Part shown: positions 10,401 through 19,600 of the stretch, piece by piece
Numbering within the stretch: the stretch's first letter is position 1
How the letters are laid out: every line of letters begins with the position of its first letter
From: a virus
DNA length: 64,000 nucleotides
Direction: 5' to 3' (one strand)
Virus record (IMG/VR): IMGVR_UViG_3300010373_000003
Location: 28,896 to 92,895 of that record
The notes under the pieces: generated by a model
The model's input: only the letters and a program-made list of their open reading frames with translations
What the model was told of the DNA's origin: nothing
Databases searched by the model: none
Position numbers and translations under genes: made by a program

Positions 10401-11923
10401 GAGTTGTATTTAACACTGCTAATAATAGAGTTTTTAGAATTAATAATCATGATCATTATTATAAGTTTGAGGTTCCAAATGATAAACCTCATACTTATCA
10501 GAATGATGTTCCTTTTCTAGCTTATTTACAATTACCTATATGTACTGATGTATTCTTTGAAAGTAAGTCTTATAAGAATAGTCCTGTAGGATTTATGTCT
10601 TTAGTTAAAGGTTCAGATGAGAACTCTAATAAGTTTGCTAAAGGTACTATGGTTACTCCTGTTAATAGTATTGATTTATTTGAAAATAGACAAGGTTCTG
10701 CTGATCAGTTTAATCCTAAGACTTATGTTAACTTTAGAGAAGATTTAGTTTCTGTTGAACAATTTGATAAGACTATTCGTAGATCTAATGTTATACAGAA
10801 TGAAAGTAGAGTTAATGGTTGGAGAACTTTCCCTATTGAAGGTTATAAAAATATAACTGAGAATAAAGGAAAGATTACTAATATAATTGGAATAGGTACT
10901 GTTCTACTTGCACATACTGAACATAGTATGTTTATGTTTGATACTGATAATACTCTTAAGACTGAAGGTAAAGATATTCAATTATTACAACCTGATGCTT
11001 TTGAAGTATCGTACAATGAAGTGTTTACTTCTGATAAAGGTTTTGGTGGTTTACAAGATGATAAATCATATATTGTTAATGACTTTGGTTATATATTTTA
11101 TAGTGATGATACTAATCGTATTTATCGGTTTGACGATAAGCAGTTAGATAACATGGACGAAGATATAATACAATGGCTTAAAAAATATAAACCTTTTAAT
11201 GTTAGGATGGCTAACGATAAAGAAAATAATCGTATACTTATGAAATTCGATTATCTTGTTACTGGACTAACTAGAAGTACTGTTATTAGTTATAATTATA
11301 ATGAGAAGAATTTTGTATCTCAACATCCTTATTACTTTGACGAAGCTTTTAATACTAAAGTTGGTTTATACTTACAATGCACTAATGATCATAATGGATG
11401 CTCTTTACATAATTTTGATTATAAAGGAGATGTTTATGGTAGATATGATAATATCAAAGGTACATTAGGTCAATCAATTGTTGCTCATTCTAAACTTAGT
11501 TTTATTATTAATGATTCTTATAGTATTGTTAAGTTCTTAGAGTATATTACTTATAAACTTACTAAGTATGCCGAGTATTCCGGTACTGATTTTACTAACT
11601 TGCCCGTAGAGGAATACAAGACTCCTTATGCTGGATATACACTTGCTGTATATAATAATAATGTTAATACTGGTGTATTAAATATAACTACTGACATTGA
11701 AGCAAACAAAAACATGTTTGATGTTATTGACAAACCTTATTGGGATTTAGGAGTTTGGAACTTTAGTTATCTTCGTAATAGAATAAGTGAACTAAATAAT
11801 GGAGTTAGTGATGATAATATAACTAGATTATTTGGTAACTATTTCATTGTTGAATTTGTATTTGATAACGAGGACGGTCGTAAGATTGATTTTGAAGAAT
11901 TAAATTATAATGTTTCTGAGTAA
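7463..11923 (+). CDS. Large tail-tip protein, muzzle-like
   Basis: 1486 aa, rich in Tyr, Asn, Ser and Asp, with beta-rich composition throughout and no transmembrane segment or enzyme motif. A single very long beta-rich protein just upstream of the cargo genes is the expected place and size for the crAss-like muzzle protein that closes the tail tip. A short peptide (NLPVEEY, near residue 1380) is encoded by dispersed-repeat copy 2. It ends 9 nt before the first cargo gene. The assignment rests on size, composition and gene order. Confidence 0.5.
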   Translation: MSVNTKLNLNKHPKDNDNLSLVNAQAVKISHDGSCITSEDSIKENSFIHNYLSAFYGTNPVIGYKIVGIIPCNNELVIVVKPSNTVDDADIFRYQEPINDNIEKMYCAYGGLGSPNRFKYQGGLIKGAFTYNVENSLVIAISEYGNSNIRIPLRTINLGNSDDPTVYNDKDLSNSKLYISPEVRLPSVNNLDYTAGSAYKGWYYMFIRYKINSVDYTQWYSIGPPIYIDTLEQYQIIRYPFGRDTKFAASALNDIVSPAWPDDGYGAGASDYFSNSSDIAKETFKVDLYFNKNIDYTKYQIGVICASKSYTKAFRTADIYLDKNYNEGFNVRIQKYVLDNKSLIEYNVSSFITDNGNYFNSKNVINYKNRLYISNYLEDNANNDDIPQSIIDSINVNLYTSYVRDYGLVYDTALIVNWVTGANQYDTYKFTEIPLARFLNISEETIVTISASGHTTKISKAGQFYITSGNSVPGYAYIQLREPGPLGSVSVTNYGVQPYSDYIYLAIADVNNNPQSNFTFDPVRSAINGGMMYTNTNIDFDSRKKQSCLIPGEVYNFNIHFTNKYSGATNGYRIPNNTKWIVNGEPNREIIPISFNLRVNSETVTYYAAMDVDSNVAREDFTVNERYSINVNGIRFFKQYNTFGTSPTLSSEVTSPSDLQSCVAAFKEFFSSYNSDKFSTTKWYQVSYGPGGDKFHLFINNNGDRLFKIPTIESFTGAWDGFPDEVAPFKQYNLHTLMRASFDNIEIPEGYDGFYISYEKFESQARATGLLTRNDFRTQDWIVKGGNTVQLGTRNSAKSDKMFFYSSTYDISDTIKLDYSIMRIEAINPFKKEDIPEWDYFQRNNTFNFLHDMNKPQVASYFEDVQRTYAMPEYKIAVADSVADDRMGVGTALQIKDSYNLFASYVTSAGIHDRLKVYRVTLLNTTRDIYMSDSKTLIRLGDVVYRSEGAPTNYKYSQYINSGYNGHYTYDGIPIYENAGVVFNTANNRVFRINNHDHYYKFEVPNDKPHTYQNDVPFLAYLQLPICTDVFFESKSYKNSPVGFMSLVKGSDENSNKFAKGTMVTPVNSIDLFENRQGSADQFNPKTYVNFREDLVSVEQFDKTIRRSNVIQNESRVNGWRTFPIEGYKNITENKGKITNIIGIGTVLLAHTEHSMFMFDTDNTLKTEGKDIQLLQPDAFEVSYNEVFTSDKGFGGLQDDKSYIVNDFGYIFYSDDTNRIYRFDDKQLDNMDEDIIQWLKKYKPFNVRMANDKENNRILMKFDYLVTGLTRSTVISYNYNEKNFVSQHPYYFDEAFNTKVGLYLQCTNDHNGCSLHNFDYKGDVYGRYDNIKGTLGQSIVAHSKLSFIINDSYSIVKFLEYITYKLTKYAEYSGTDFTNLPVEEYKTPYAGYTLAVYNNNVNTGVLNITTDIEANKNMFDVIDKPYWDLGVWNFSYLRNRISELNNGVSDDNITRLFGNYFIVEFVFDNEDGRKIDFEELNYNVSE
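11599..11614 (-). repeat. Dispersed GC-rich motif, copy 2 (reverse)
   Basis: CTTGCCCGTAGAGGAA is the reverse complement of the motif in its GCCC variant. It is read in frame as LPVEE within the 1486-aa gene. Confidence 0.85.
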
Positions 11924-11932
11924 GATATAGAT

Positions 11933-12601
11933 ATGAAACGTAGAGTAGTTAAAAAGAATGGTCGTAAGGAAGCTTTCCTAGGGGCCATTATAGGTACAGT
12001 TGCAGGTATTGCAGGTAGTATTATTAGTGGTAAAAAGCAGAAGAAAGCTGATGAATTAGCTTTTAAGCAAGCACAAGCTGAACAGAATAGAATAGATGGT
12101 TTACAACAAGCCCAAGCTTTAAGTAGTAGTTATGCTAATCAAAGTTATGTTGATCAATACAAAGATAAAGTTGTTCTTAAAAATGGTGGTAAAATGAAAG
12201 TTAAAGCAGTTAAAAAAGGAGATCGTATAGATACTTTTAAAAAGTATAAAGTAGGAGGTAGAATACCTATTGGTAGCAATAAGAAAGAATATGGTTCCCT
12301 TATAGGTAAAGATGGTATTGGTGGTGTTGTTAGCGGTGGAATTGGAGGTGTTGGCAGTTTAATAAGTTCTATATTTAGTAAACCTAAAGCTCCTAAAACA
12401 ATTGTTAAATCTGATGGTTTTTCAGTTGCTGCACCTAAAACAGGCATTGCTCCTACTAGTTATACTTTAGATGCTGATGGTAATCCTTTAACTACTGTTC
12501 CTACTATTCCTGCTTCTATTGAACCTCAATTAGACGGACTTACTGGTCAGCGTATGAAATTGCCACAGGCTAAGGTAGGTAAGAGACTTATATTAAAATA
12601 G
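11933..12601 (+). CDS. Small virion cargo protein with glycine-zipper helix
   Basis: 222 aa. A basic start (MKRRVVKKNGRK) is followed by a glycine-zipper hydrophobic helix (AFLGAIIGTVAGIAGSII, ~15-32), an Ala/Gln-rich amphipathic helix, a Lys-rich stretch, a second Gly-rich segment (GIGGVVSGGIGGVGSLI) and a Pro-rich tail. Such helices are typical of phage proteins that are ejected and insert into membranes. It opens the run of five probable cargo genes. The stop is TAG at 12599-12601. Confidence 0.5.
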   Translation: MKRRVVKKNGRKEAFLGAIIGTVAGIAGSIISGKKQKKADELAFKQAQAEQNRIDGLQQAQALSSSYANQSYVDQYKDKVVLKNGGKMKVKAVKKGDRIDTFKKYKVGGRIPIGSNKKEYGSLIGKDGIGGVVSGGIGGVGSLISSIFSKPKAPKTIVKSDGFSVAAPKTGIAPTSYTLDADGNPLTTVPTIPASIEPQLDGLTGQRMKLPQAKVGKRLILK

Positions 12602-12624
12602 ATAGCTATTTAAGGCTATCTATT
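12597..12624 (+). terminator. Hairpin over the stop codon, weak terminator or processing site
   Basis: AATAGATAGC pairs perfectly with GCTATCTATT (10 bp) around an 8-nt loop and spans the stop of the 222-aa gene. Only a short, broken T-run follows, so termination would be weak. About 90 nt of AT-rich noncoding sequence follow before the next ATG. Confidence 0.4.
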
Positions 12625-12715
12625 ATAGTTTATATATGATCCTTTACATTTATATGGGATTATATAGTAATGCTCTTATACGCCATAATAGTTAGTCATA
12701 ATAATTAATAATTAT

Positions 12716-13993
12716 ATGAAGTCTAATAAAGTACTTAAGCCTAAAGTTGTTAGAGGAGGAGCTGCTGTTCCTCTTGGTAAGAACTTTTATTATATGAACG
12801 GTCGTAAACATGAAGATGGAGGTATTGCTATTGGTAAGAATCCTCGTACTGGTCTTGAAGTTGAAGACGGTGAAGTAATGCATTTAACTAATAAAGAAGT
12901 TAAAGTATTTAGTTCAGTTCCTTTTCTTAATAATGAATCACCTGCTCAAAGAGTAATGAAAGGTGAAGATGCTAATAAAGTCTTTAATGCTCAAGAAGAC
13001 TATAAACAAACTAATGGTATTAATGATGATGGTAGTTTAAAACAAAAAGGAAATAAAGATATGAAACGTAGTAAACACGCTATTGGAGGTAAAAAGAAAA
13101 GTCCTTCTCTTTCTCCTGTTGCTAATAATATTCAACTTGGAGGATATGATCCTACTCCTTACAATGATTTAAAACTAACAGCTGAAGCTGATATGTTAAC
13201 AGGTATGAGAGATGTTAATCCTGTTAATCCTGCTACTCCTAATAGATTCAATAGAGTCTTAACAGATGTTAAAATTGGAGCTCAAAGAGTAGGAGAAGGT
13301 ATTAACAAATTCTATAATGATAGACCTGGTGCTCTCGGTGATACTATTGGAGTTGGTGCTAACATAATTGGAGGACTTGTTGCTAATAGAGCTAACAATA
13401 AGATGTTAGACAAACTTGAATATTCTAAACAACCTACTCCTCGTAAAGCTACAAAGCTTAAAACTAATATTAATATTAATCCTCAACTTGATAAGATGCG
13501 AGAATCTCTTGCAGATTATGAAAGAGATATTGAGGGAAATACTGCTAGTTCTAGAGTATCTGTTGCTAGAAAACAAAGAGGTCGTGTTGCTAATACATTA
13601 CAGACTAATGAGTTGTATGGTAATAAAGAGAATCTAGAAACTGAATTGGTTAATAGAGATAGAATTAATCAACAACAAGTTGGTAATGCTAACATTGAAG
13701 ATTATAATCGTTGGCAAGAAGGTAAATCGGCATTTAATAATGCTGTTAGAGAAAAACGTTCTGAGAATACAGTTGGTCTTGTAGAAACACTTAATGCAGG
13801 TGTACAAGATGTTATAACTAGAGGTGAGAAACGTAGTGCTACCAGAGAAAACATGTTAACTATGGCTGCTGCTAGTCCTAATGTTAATCCTAGAATACTA
13901 AAAGATTTAGGAGTTAAAAACATAACGGATCAAATGGTTGCAGATTGGGATAGAGCTAATGCTAAGAAACGTAAGAAATCTAATAGTAAATAA
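12716..13993 (+). CDS. crAss-like capsid cargo protein
   Basis: 425 aa. The N-terminus (VPLGKNFYYMNGRKHEDGGI, then IGKNPRTGLEVEDGEVMHL and VFSSVPFLN) is of a type I recognise as recurring in crAss-like phages just upstream of the giant cargo genes. The middle is basic and low in complexity (GGKKKSPSLSPV); the C-terminal half is largely helical, with a basic end (AKKRKKSNSK). No enzymatic motif is seen. Co-packaging with the RNA polymerase is inferred from synteny. Confidence 0.55.
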   Translation: MKSNKVLKPKVVRGGAAVPLGKNFYYMNGRKHEDGGIAIGKNPRTGLEVEDGEVMHLTNKEVKVFSSVPFLNNESPAQRVMKGEDANKVFNAQEDYKQTNGINDDGSLKQKGNKDMKRSKHAIGGKKKSPSLSPVANNIQLGGYDPTPYNDLKLTAEADMLTGMRDVNPVNPATPNRFNRVLTDVKIGAQRVGEGINKFYNDRPGALGDTIGVGANIIGGLVANRANNKMLDKLEYSKQPTPRKATKLKTNININPQLDKMRESLADYERDIEGNTASSRVSVARKQRGRVANTLQTNELYGNKENLETELVNRDRINQQQVGNANIEDYNRWQEGKSAFNNAVREKRSENTVGLVETLNAGVQDVITRGEKRSATRENMLTMAAASPNVNPRILKDLGVKNITDQMVADWDRANAKKRKKSNSK

Positions 13994-14002
13994 TATCCTG
14001 AA

Positions 14003-16654
14003 ATGAAGAATTTTAATTATATTAATAGAGAATCTGTTAATCCTATTGACTTAAATGTTTTAGGAAGAACTTATAATACTCTTGAACAAGGACACCAAGA
14101 AGCAGTAAAGGCTGCTTCAGACCTTGAAGTTACAATGGCTAGTCTTGATCTTAATGAAGCTGAGTCTGGGTATAGACAACAGAAGCTTGCTGAGATTAGA
14201 CAGACTGTAGCTGATAATACTAATCACGGTAATGCTTATGGAGCATTAGATGATATTATTTCTAAAGCTGGTAATATTGCTTCTGATCATGGTATGATTG
14301 GAAGATTACAAGCACAAAAGGATTTTAAGACATATAGAGAAGGTCTTGAAAAACGAACTGATCTTCCTGAAGATTATAAAGATTATTATAGAGAAGCTAA
14401 TCCTTATCATTATAAAGATAAAGTAGATGAGACTACTGGTCAAGTTATAGGAGGTACTAAATGGCAACCTATGACTTCTCCAACTCAAGTAGTTCCTCTT
14501 AATGAGATTATATCCCAAGGTCTTAAGTGGGCAGCTAAAGAGAGTGGTGGAGGTGAAGCTACTAGATGGATTGATGTTCAAGGTAGAGTTACAAATGATC
14601 CTTCTCAAGCTTATGATGGTCAAGTATATAATAGTACTAGTAACCAATGGGAGAAGCTTAGTAAAGAGAAGATTAGACAAGGTATTAAAGCTTCTATAGC
14701 TGCTACTCCTGGCGCTAAAGAAAGTATTGCTCAAGATTATAAGATAGCTGAATGGAAACATGGTAAAAATGTTAGAGCTAATGGAGGTAAACCTGTTGTA
14801 GGTGATGTTACTGATAGAAATGGTATTCTTCTTAATGAAGATGAATATCTATTTAAACGTGTTGATCCTGCAGTTCAAGCTGCTTCTTATCATAATTCTG
14901 TTAGTAAAACTAATTATGGTCAAGGTTTAGCTACTTATAAAGCTGGAGTTAAAGCCGCTGCCAATGCTGCTGCTAATCAACAAAACACTATGACTGATGC
15001 TATGATTGGAGGTAGAGATACTCCTGTTAGTGTTCCTATAGATGCAGCTGCTAGTTTTGTTGCTGTTAAGAATACATCTGGTAATCAGCTTAAAGATATA
15101 TACAAAAAGATTACAGGTAGTGATCTACATATTGCAGATACTGGTGGTATTAGTAATATGGAAGGTTTGCTAGACAAATATAATGTTCCTGCTGCTGCTA
15201 GACAACAAGTTAGATCATTAGTTAAATCTTATAATGAAGGTGTTCATAATCTTCAAGCTTATACTAATAAAATGTCTCCTACTGATAAAGCAGAGTTTGA
15301 ATTTGCTGCTCGTATGAAGTCAGGAGGTGAACTTAAGTCTAGCGCTAACGGTGGTTCTAAATATGATGATCGTGCTATTGAACTTATTAATAAGTTATAT
15401 AAGAATGGTAATTCTATTGAAGTTGATCTAAGTGATGATAGTATTAGAAAAGAGTTTGAAAATATTATAGGCGGAGGTCAATATAATGGTTATAAGAACC
15501 TTGGTATAGAGGTTGCTAATAACAAAATTACTATTCCTAAGAGTTCTATGTATAGTACTCCTCTTATATTTGATGCTTTAGAGAAAGCTAAACAAAGTGC
15601 TAAGTCTGTTAGAAATGAAAAAGGTAGTTTCATAGATAAGTATTTTAGACCTGATCCAGTATATACTGTAAAAGGTGTTAATGCTTCAGGAGATGCTGTT
15701 GGAGTTAATAGATTGATTGATGAAAGTCATGATCTCATTGCTACTAGACTTCGTACTGGTTTTGCTAAAGCTGATGAAATAGGTAAGACTGTATCTAATA
15801 AATATAAGATTGCTAACAAAGAAGTTCAATTAAGTAGTTTAAATCTTGATGGTAATCATTTTACTGATGGTACTTTACTAGATCAATATAATAAAGGTAT
15901 TCTATCTAAAGAAGAGTATGGTGTTCAAAAGAAATACTATGATGACTCTTTTGATAATATTCTTTCTAATACTGACTTTAGTCAAATGGATATGTATCAT
16001 CTTGCAGATGGTGATAATGTTAAACGTAGAGTTGTAGATGGAGCTGAAAGATTTAACTTTGGTTCTGATATTCTTAAAGCTGTTAAAGATAAAAGAGTTA
16101 CAGTAACTCCTTCTATAGTCCCAGGTATTAGTGATCCTGTATCTGGTGCACCTATTGCAGGTTATAACATTACTGTTCTTCCTGAAAAGAAAGATGGTAA
16201 GAATAGTACTGAGGCTCCTAAACGTTTTTATATACCCGGAATGGTAAATGAAACTGCTTCTAAACATATGATGCAAGATCCTACTGTTCAAGCGTTTAAT
16301 GCTATTACAATAGCTGGTGCTACTAAATCTACTAAATCATTAACAGATACCAATGTTAACCCTAAGCTTGGTAATATATCTGTAAGTGGTATGGGAGATA
16401 ACAACTTTATGGTTGACTTTAACGGTATTAAGAAACAAGTTAATCAAGAGACTGCTGTAGGTTTAACTACTGCTCTTAATAACTATAACGCTGTTAAGAA
16501 TAGAGTTCTAGCTGAAAGTTATGGTAAATCTGATTATCAATTGAATCCTGCTATGAAAAGCACTATTGCTAATGCAGCTACTACAATTGGTAGAATAACA
16601 GGTACTAACCCTAATGCTGTTCTTGAGAAACTTATTGATGACATTAATAAATAA
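14003..16654 (+). CDS. Large virion cargo protein, helical N-terminus
   Basis: 883 aa, starting 9 nt after the previous gene. The first ~110 residues are helical (LEQGHQEAVKAASDLEVTM and onwards). The rest is soluble and mixed, with many Lys, Asn and Gly and no clear membrane segment, catalytic motif or repeat. It precedes the two giant ORFs, as in crAss-like cargo operons, and is probably ejected with the genome. Its molecular function is unknown. Confidence 0.5.
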   Translation: MKNFNYINRESVNPIDLNVLGRTYNTLEQGHQEAVKAASDLEVTMASLDLNEAESGYRQQKLAEIRQTVADNTNHGNAYGALDDIISKAGNIASDHGMIGRLQAQKDFKTYREGLEKRTDLPEDYKDYYREANPYHYKDKVDETTGQVIGGTKWQPMTSPTQVVPLNEIISQGLKWAAKESGGGEATRWIDVQGRVTNDPSQAYDGQVYNSTSNQWEKLSKEKIRQGIKASIAATPGAKESIAQDYKIAEWKHGKNVRANGGKPVVGDVTDRNGILLNEDEYLFKRVDPAVQAASYHNSVSKTNYGQGLATYKAGVKAAANAAANQQNTMTDAMIGGRDTPVSVPIDAAASFVAVKNTSGNQLKDIYKKITGSDLHIADTGGISNMEGLLDKYNVPAAARQQVRSLVKSYNEGVHNLQAYTNKMSPTDKAEFEFAARMKSGGELKSSANGGSKYDDRAIELINKLYKNGNSIEVDLSDDSIRKEFENIIGGGQYNGYKNLGIEVANNKITIPKSSMYSTPLIFDALEKAKQSAKSVRNEKGSFIDKYFRPDPVYTVKGVNASGDAVGVNRLIDESHDLIATRLRTGFAKADEIGKTVSNKYKIANKEVQLSSLNLDGNHFTDGTLLDQYNKGILSKEEYGVQKKYYDDSFDNILSNTDFSQMDMYHLADGDNVKRRVVDGAERFNFGSDILKAVKDKRVTVTPSIVPGISDPVSGAPIAGYNITVLPEKKDGKNSTEAPKRFYIPGMVNETASKHMMQDPTVQAFNAITIAGATKSTKSLTDTNVNPKLGNISVSGMGDNNFMVDFNGIKKQVNQETAVGLTTALNNYNAVKNRVLAESYGKSDYQLNPAMKSTIANAATTIGRITGTNPNAVLEKLIDDINK

Positions 16655-16663
16655 AATATCTAT

Positions 16664-19600
16664 ATGGATATTAATGACTTTTTAAATAACGGAGTTACGG
16701 TTAAGAACCCTAATTATAAGAAACCCACTAAGAGAGATCCTAGTGGGTCTCCTCGTTTTATACAATCTGGTGATTACAATGCAGCTGTTGATCGTGATAG
16801 TCGTATTGGTGGATTTCTTGCTGAAAATAGTTATGATCTAACAGGTCTTAACAATGACGAGAATAAGTATGCTGATTATGATGTCCGTATTAACCCAGTT
16901 AATACTAAAGATGAACTTGATCAACAACGTGCTAAGAACCAATCTGCTTGGGAACAAACAGGTAGACTTGTTACGCAAGCTGTAGGTAATGAAATAGTTC
17001 TAGGTACTGCTTTAGGATTATCCAATCTTGTAGATATGGGTGTTAATATTGGTAAAGAGGCTGGAAAAGATGATTATACTAATCCTTTTAGTACTTTCTT
17101 AGAAGGTAAACAAGATGAGATTAGAAAAGCTTTTGAGATATACCAAGAGAATCCTAATGAGACTTTTCAAGTTGGAGACTTTGGATGGTGGGCAGGTAAT
17201 GCTGTAAGTGTTGCTTCTACATTATCTATGCTTATACCTTCAATGGCAGTTACTAAAGGTTTAGGTGCAGCTGGTAAATTTGCTAAACTTGAAAGACTTA
17301 GTACTGGTATTGCTAAAGCAGCTAGTGGTGTAGGTCTAACAAAGAATACTGCTACATTAGCTAGAGCTATTAACTCTGGTGCTGAAATAGGTACCGCAGC
17401 GTTACTTAGTAGAACAATGGAAGGATATCTTGAAGCTAGAGGTGTTTATAAGGAAACTTATGATAAATCTTTAGGTAAACTTGAATCTATGACTGTTGAT
17501 GAGAAAGCTAAGCTTTTTAAGAATAATCCTCAGTTTGTTGGAATGTCTAATGAAGAAATGGCTAGTAATATGTCTAGTTTTTCTGCTGATGAAACCTTTA
17601 AGAATGATTATGCAATGTTACTATTTGATATTGCTCAATTTAAAGCTTTAGGTTCTATGTGGAAAGGTGTTGCTAATAAAGCAGTTAACTCTACTCTAAG
17701 AACAGCTAATAGAAATGCTATTGCTGGACTTGCTGATGATGGAGCAGCTGCTATTGGAAACATGGGATTCTTTGCTAAACGTGCTGAGATTATTAAACAT
17801 GCTATAAAGAATCCTATGAGTAGTCTTACAGCTATTCAACTTAGTGAAGGTCTTGAAGAAGGTTATCAAGGAGTTCAAACAGAGAAAGGTAAAGAGATTG
17901 CTGAAAAGATGCTTGATCCTAATTTTAATGCTAGAACTCTTGAAAGTTATCTTAAAGATGGTGCTATATGGGAACAAGCATTTTGGGGAGTAGTTGGAGG
18001 AATGGCTTTCCAATCTATAGGTACTGGTGTTGGTAATTTAGCTACAGCTGTTAAAGGTAAAGTTAATAAACGTACTATGTCTGAAGAAGATTATGCTCTT
18101 TCTCAAATGACTGATGAAAAGATCAGAGAACAAGAGATTGTAGGTCGTCAGGCTCGTATGCAAGACTTTACAGAGAGTATGCAGCTTCTTAATAATGGTA
18201 AGAATCCTTTTGGTTATAAGATTGATCCTGATACTAAACAACCTATTCTAGCAGACGGTAGTAAAGTCAATGAAGATGTTAGTCAAGAAGAAGCTGAATT
18301 GCTTAAGACTCAACTTACTAATGATTTTGTTACTAATATGGTATTAGATGCTACTGATAAAGGTAATTACGATCTATTCAAAGAATATGTTACTGATCAG
18401 AACTTTGATAAGTTCTTTCAAGATGCTGGACTAGAGTCTAACTCTGGTGATAAATCTTTTAGTAGAATGTTAGTTGATAAGATGGATCAAACATATGAAG
18501 AATACAATGGTGCTCTTTATGATGTTATGAATTCTATTAGTGTAGAGAATGAAAGTGTGGCTAAGATTGTGGCACGAAGTATTGCTAGAAGAAAACTACA
18601 AGTATCAGACTTATATAATAGTTCTGATGATCTAGCTAATCAAATAGCAACTAACGCAGATACTACTGATTATATAGATTATGAAGAGAATCAAAGAGTT
18701 AAATATGTAAAAGATCGTATAGCTGAAATAGATAAAAAAGAACAAGGTCTTCAAGAAATGTTAACTAATAAACAAATTAGTTCTCAAGCTGTAGATCAAA
18801 TTATTAAAGAAAATAATATTAGACGTAATCAACTTCTAGCATTTGCTTCTACTGGTAATATGTTTGGTAACCCTGATGTTATAAGCAATATCTTAAGTTC
18901 TAATATTAATGATGCTAATACTGGTGAATTCTTAGCAGAGTTTAATAAGTTCTTAGCAACTATTGATCAAGATGTTAAACCCGGTACTCCTAAGAAGTCT
19001 GTTCAAGATATTGTTAAAAAGAAGATTGAAGTAGATGATCATTTAGATTATATTGAGAAAACATTACCTACTACACAATCTAACTATCAAACAGAATATG
19101 ATGATGTTGCTAGAAATGTAGATAGACTTACTGTTGAAAGATATGATAAAGCTGTAGACATTGTAGGAGAATATATAGAATCTCAACCAGATCTAGATAC
19201 AGCTCATAACAATGTTATGACTAATAATGTTCCTGCTAATATAAAGGAACAATTAGATATACTTAAACTTGGACATCATAGTACTTCTAAATATACTAGT
19301 CAGATTAATTCTATATTCAGAGAAGTTAACAATGATAGAACAGCAGCTGCTGCTGAAGCTAGAAATGTTAATGTTGATAATACTGTTACTAATGATACTA
19401 CAGCTGAAAATGATATACTTGATATAGATGGTGTAGTTGCTGAAACTGACAATAGAGAATCTGTCACTGAGTCTTCCTCTACGGGGGAGGTTATACAATC
19501 AGATGTATCAAAACCGGCTGCTGTTGAAGAAGTAGTTAATCCTGAAACATTTATTGCTCCTTTTGACATAGTTGAAGAAGTTGCTTCTTTAGATAAAGCT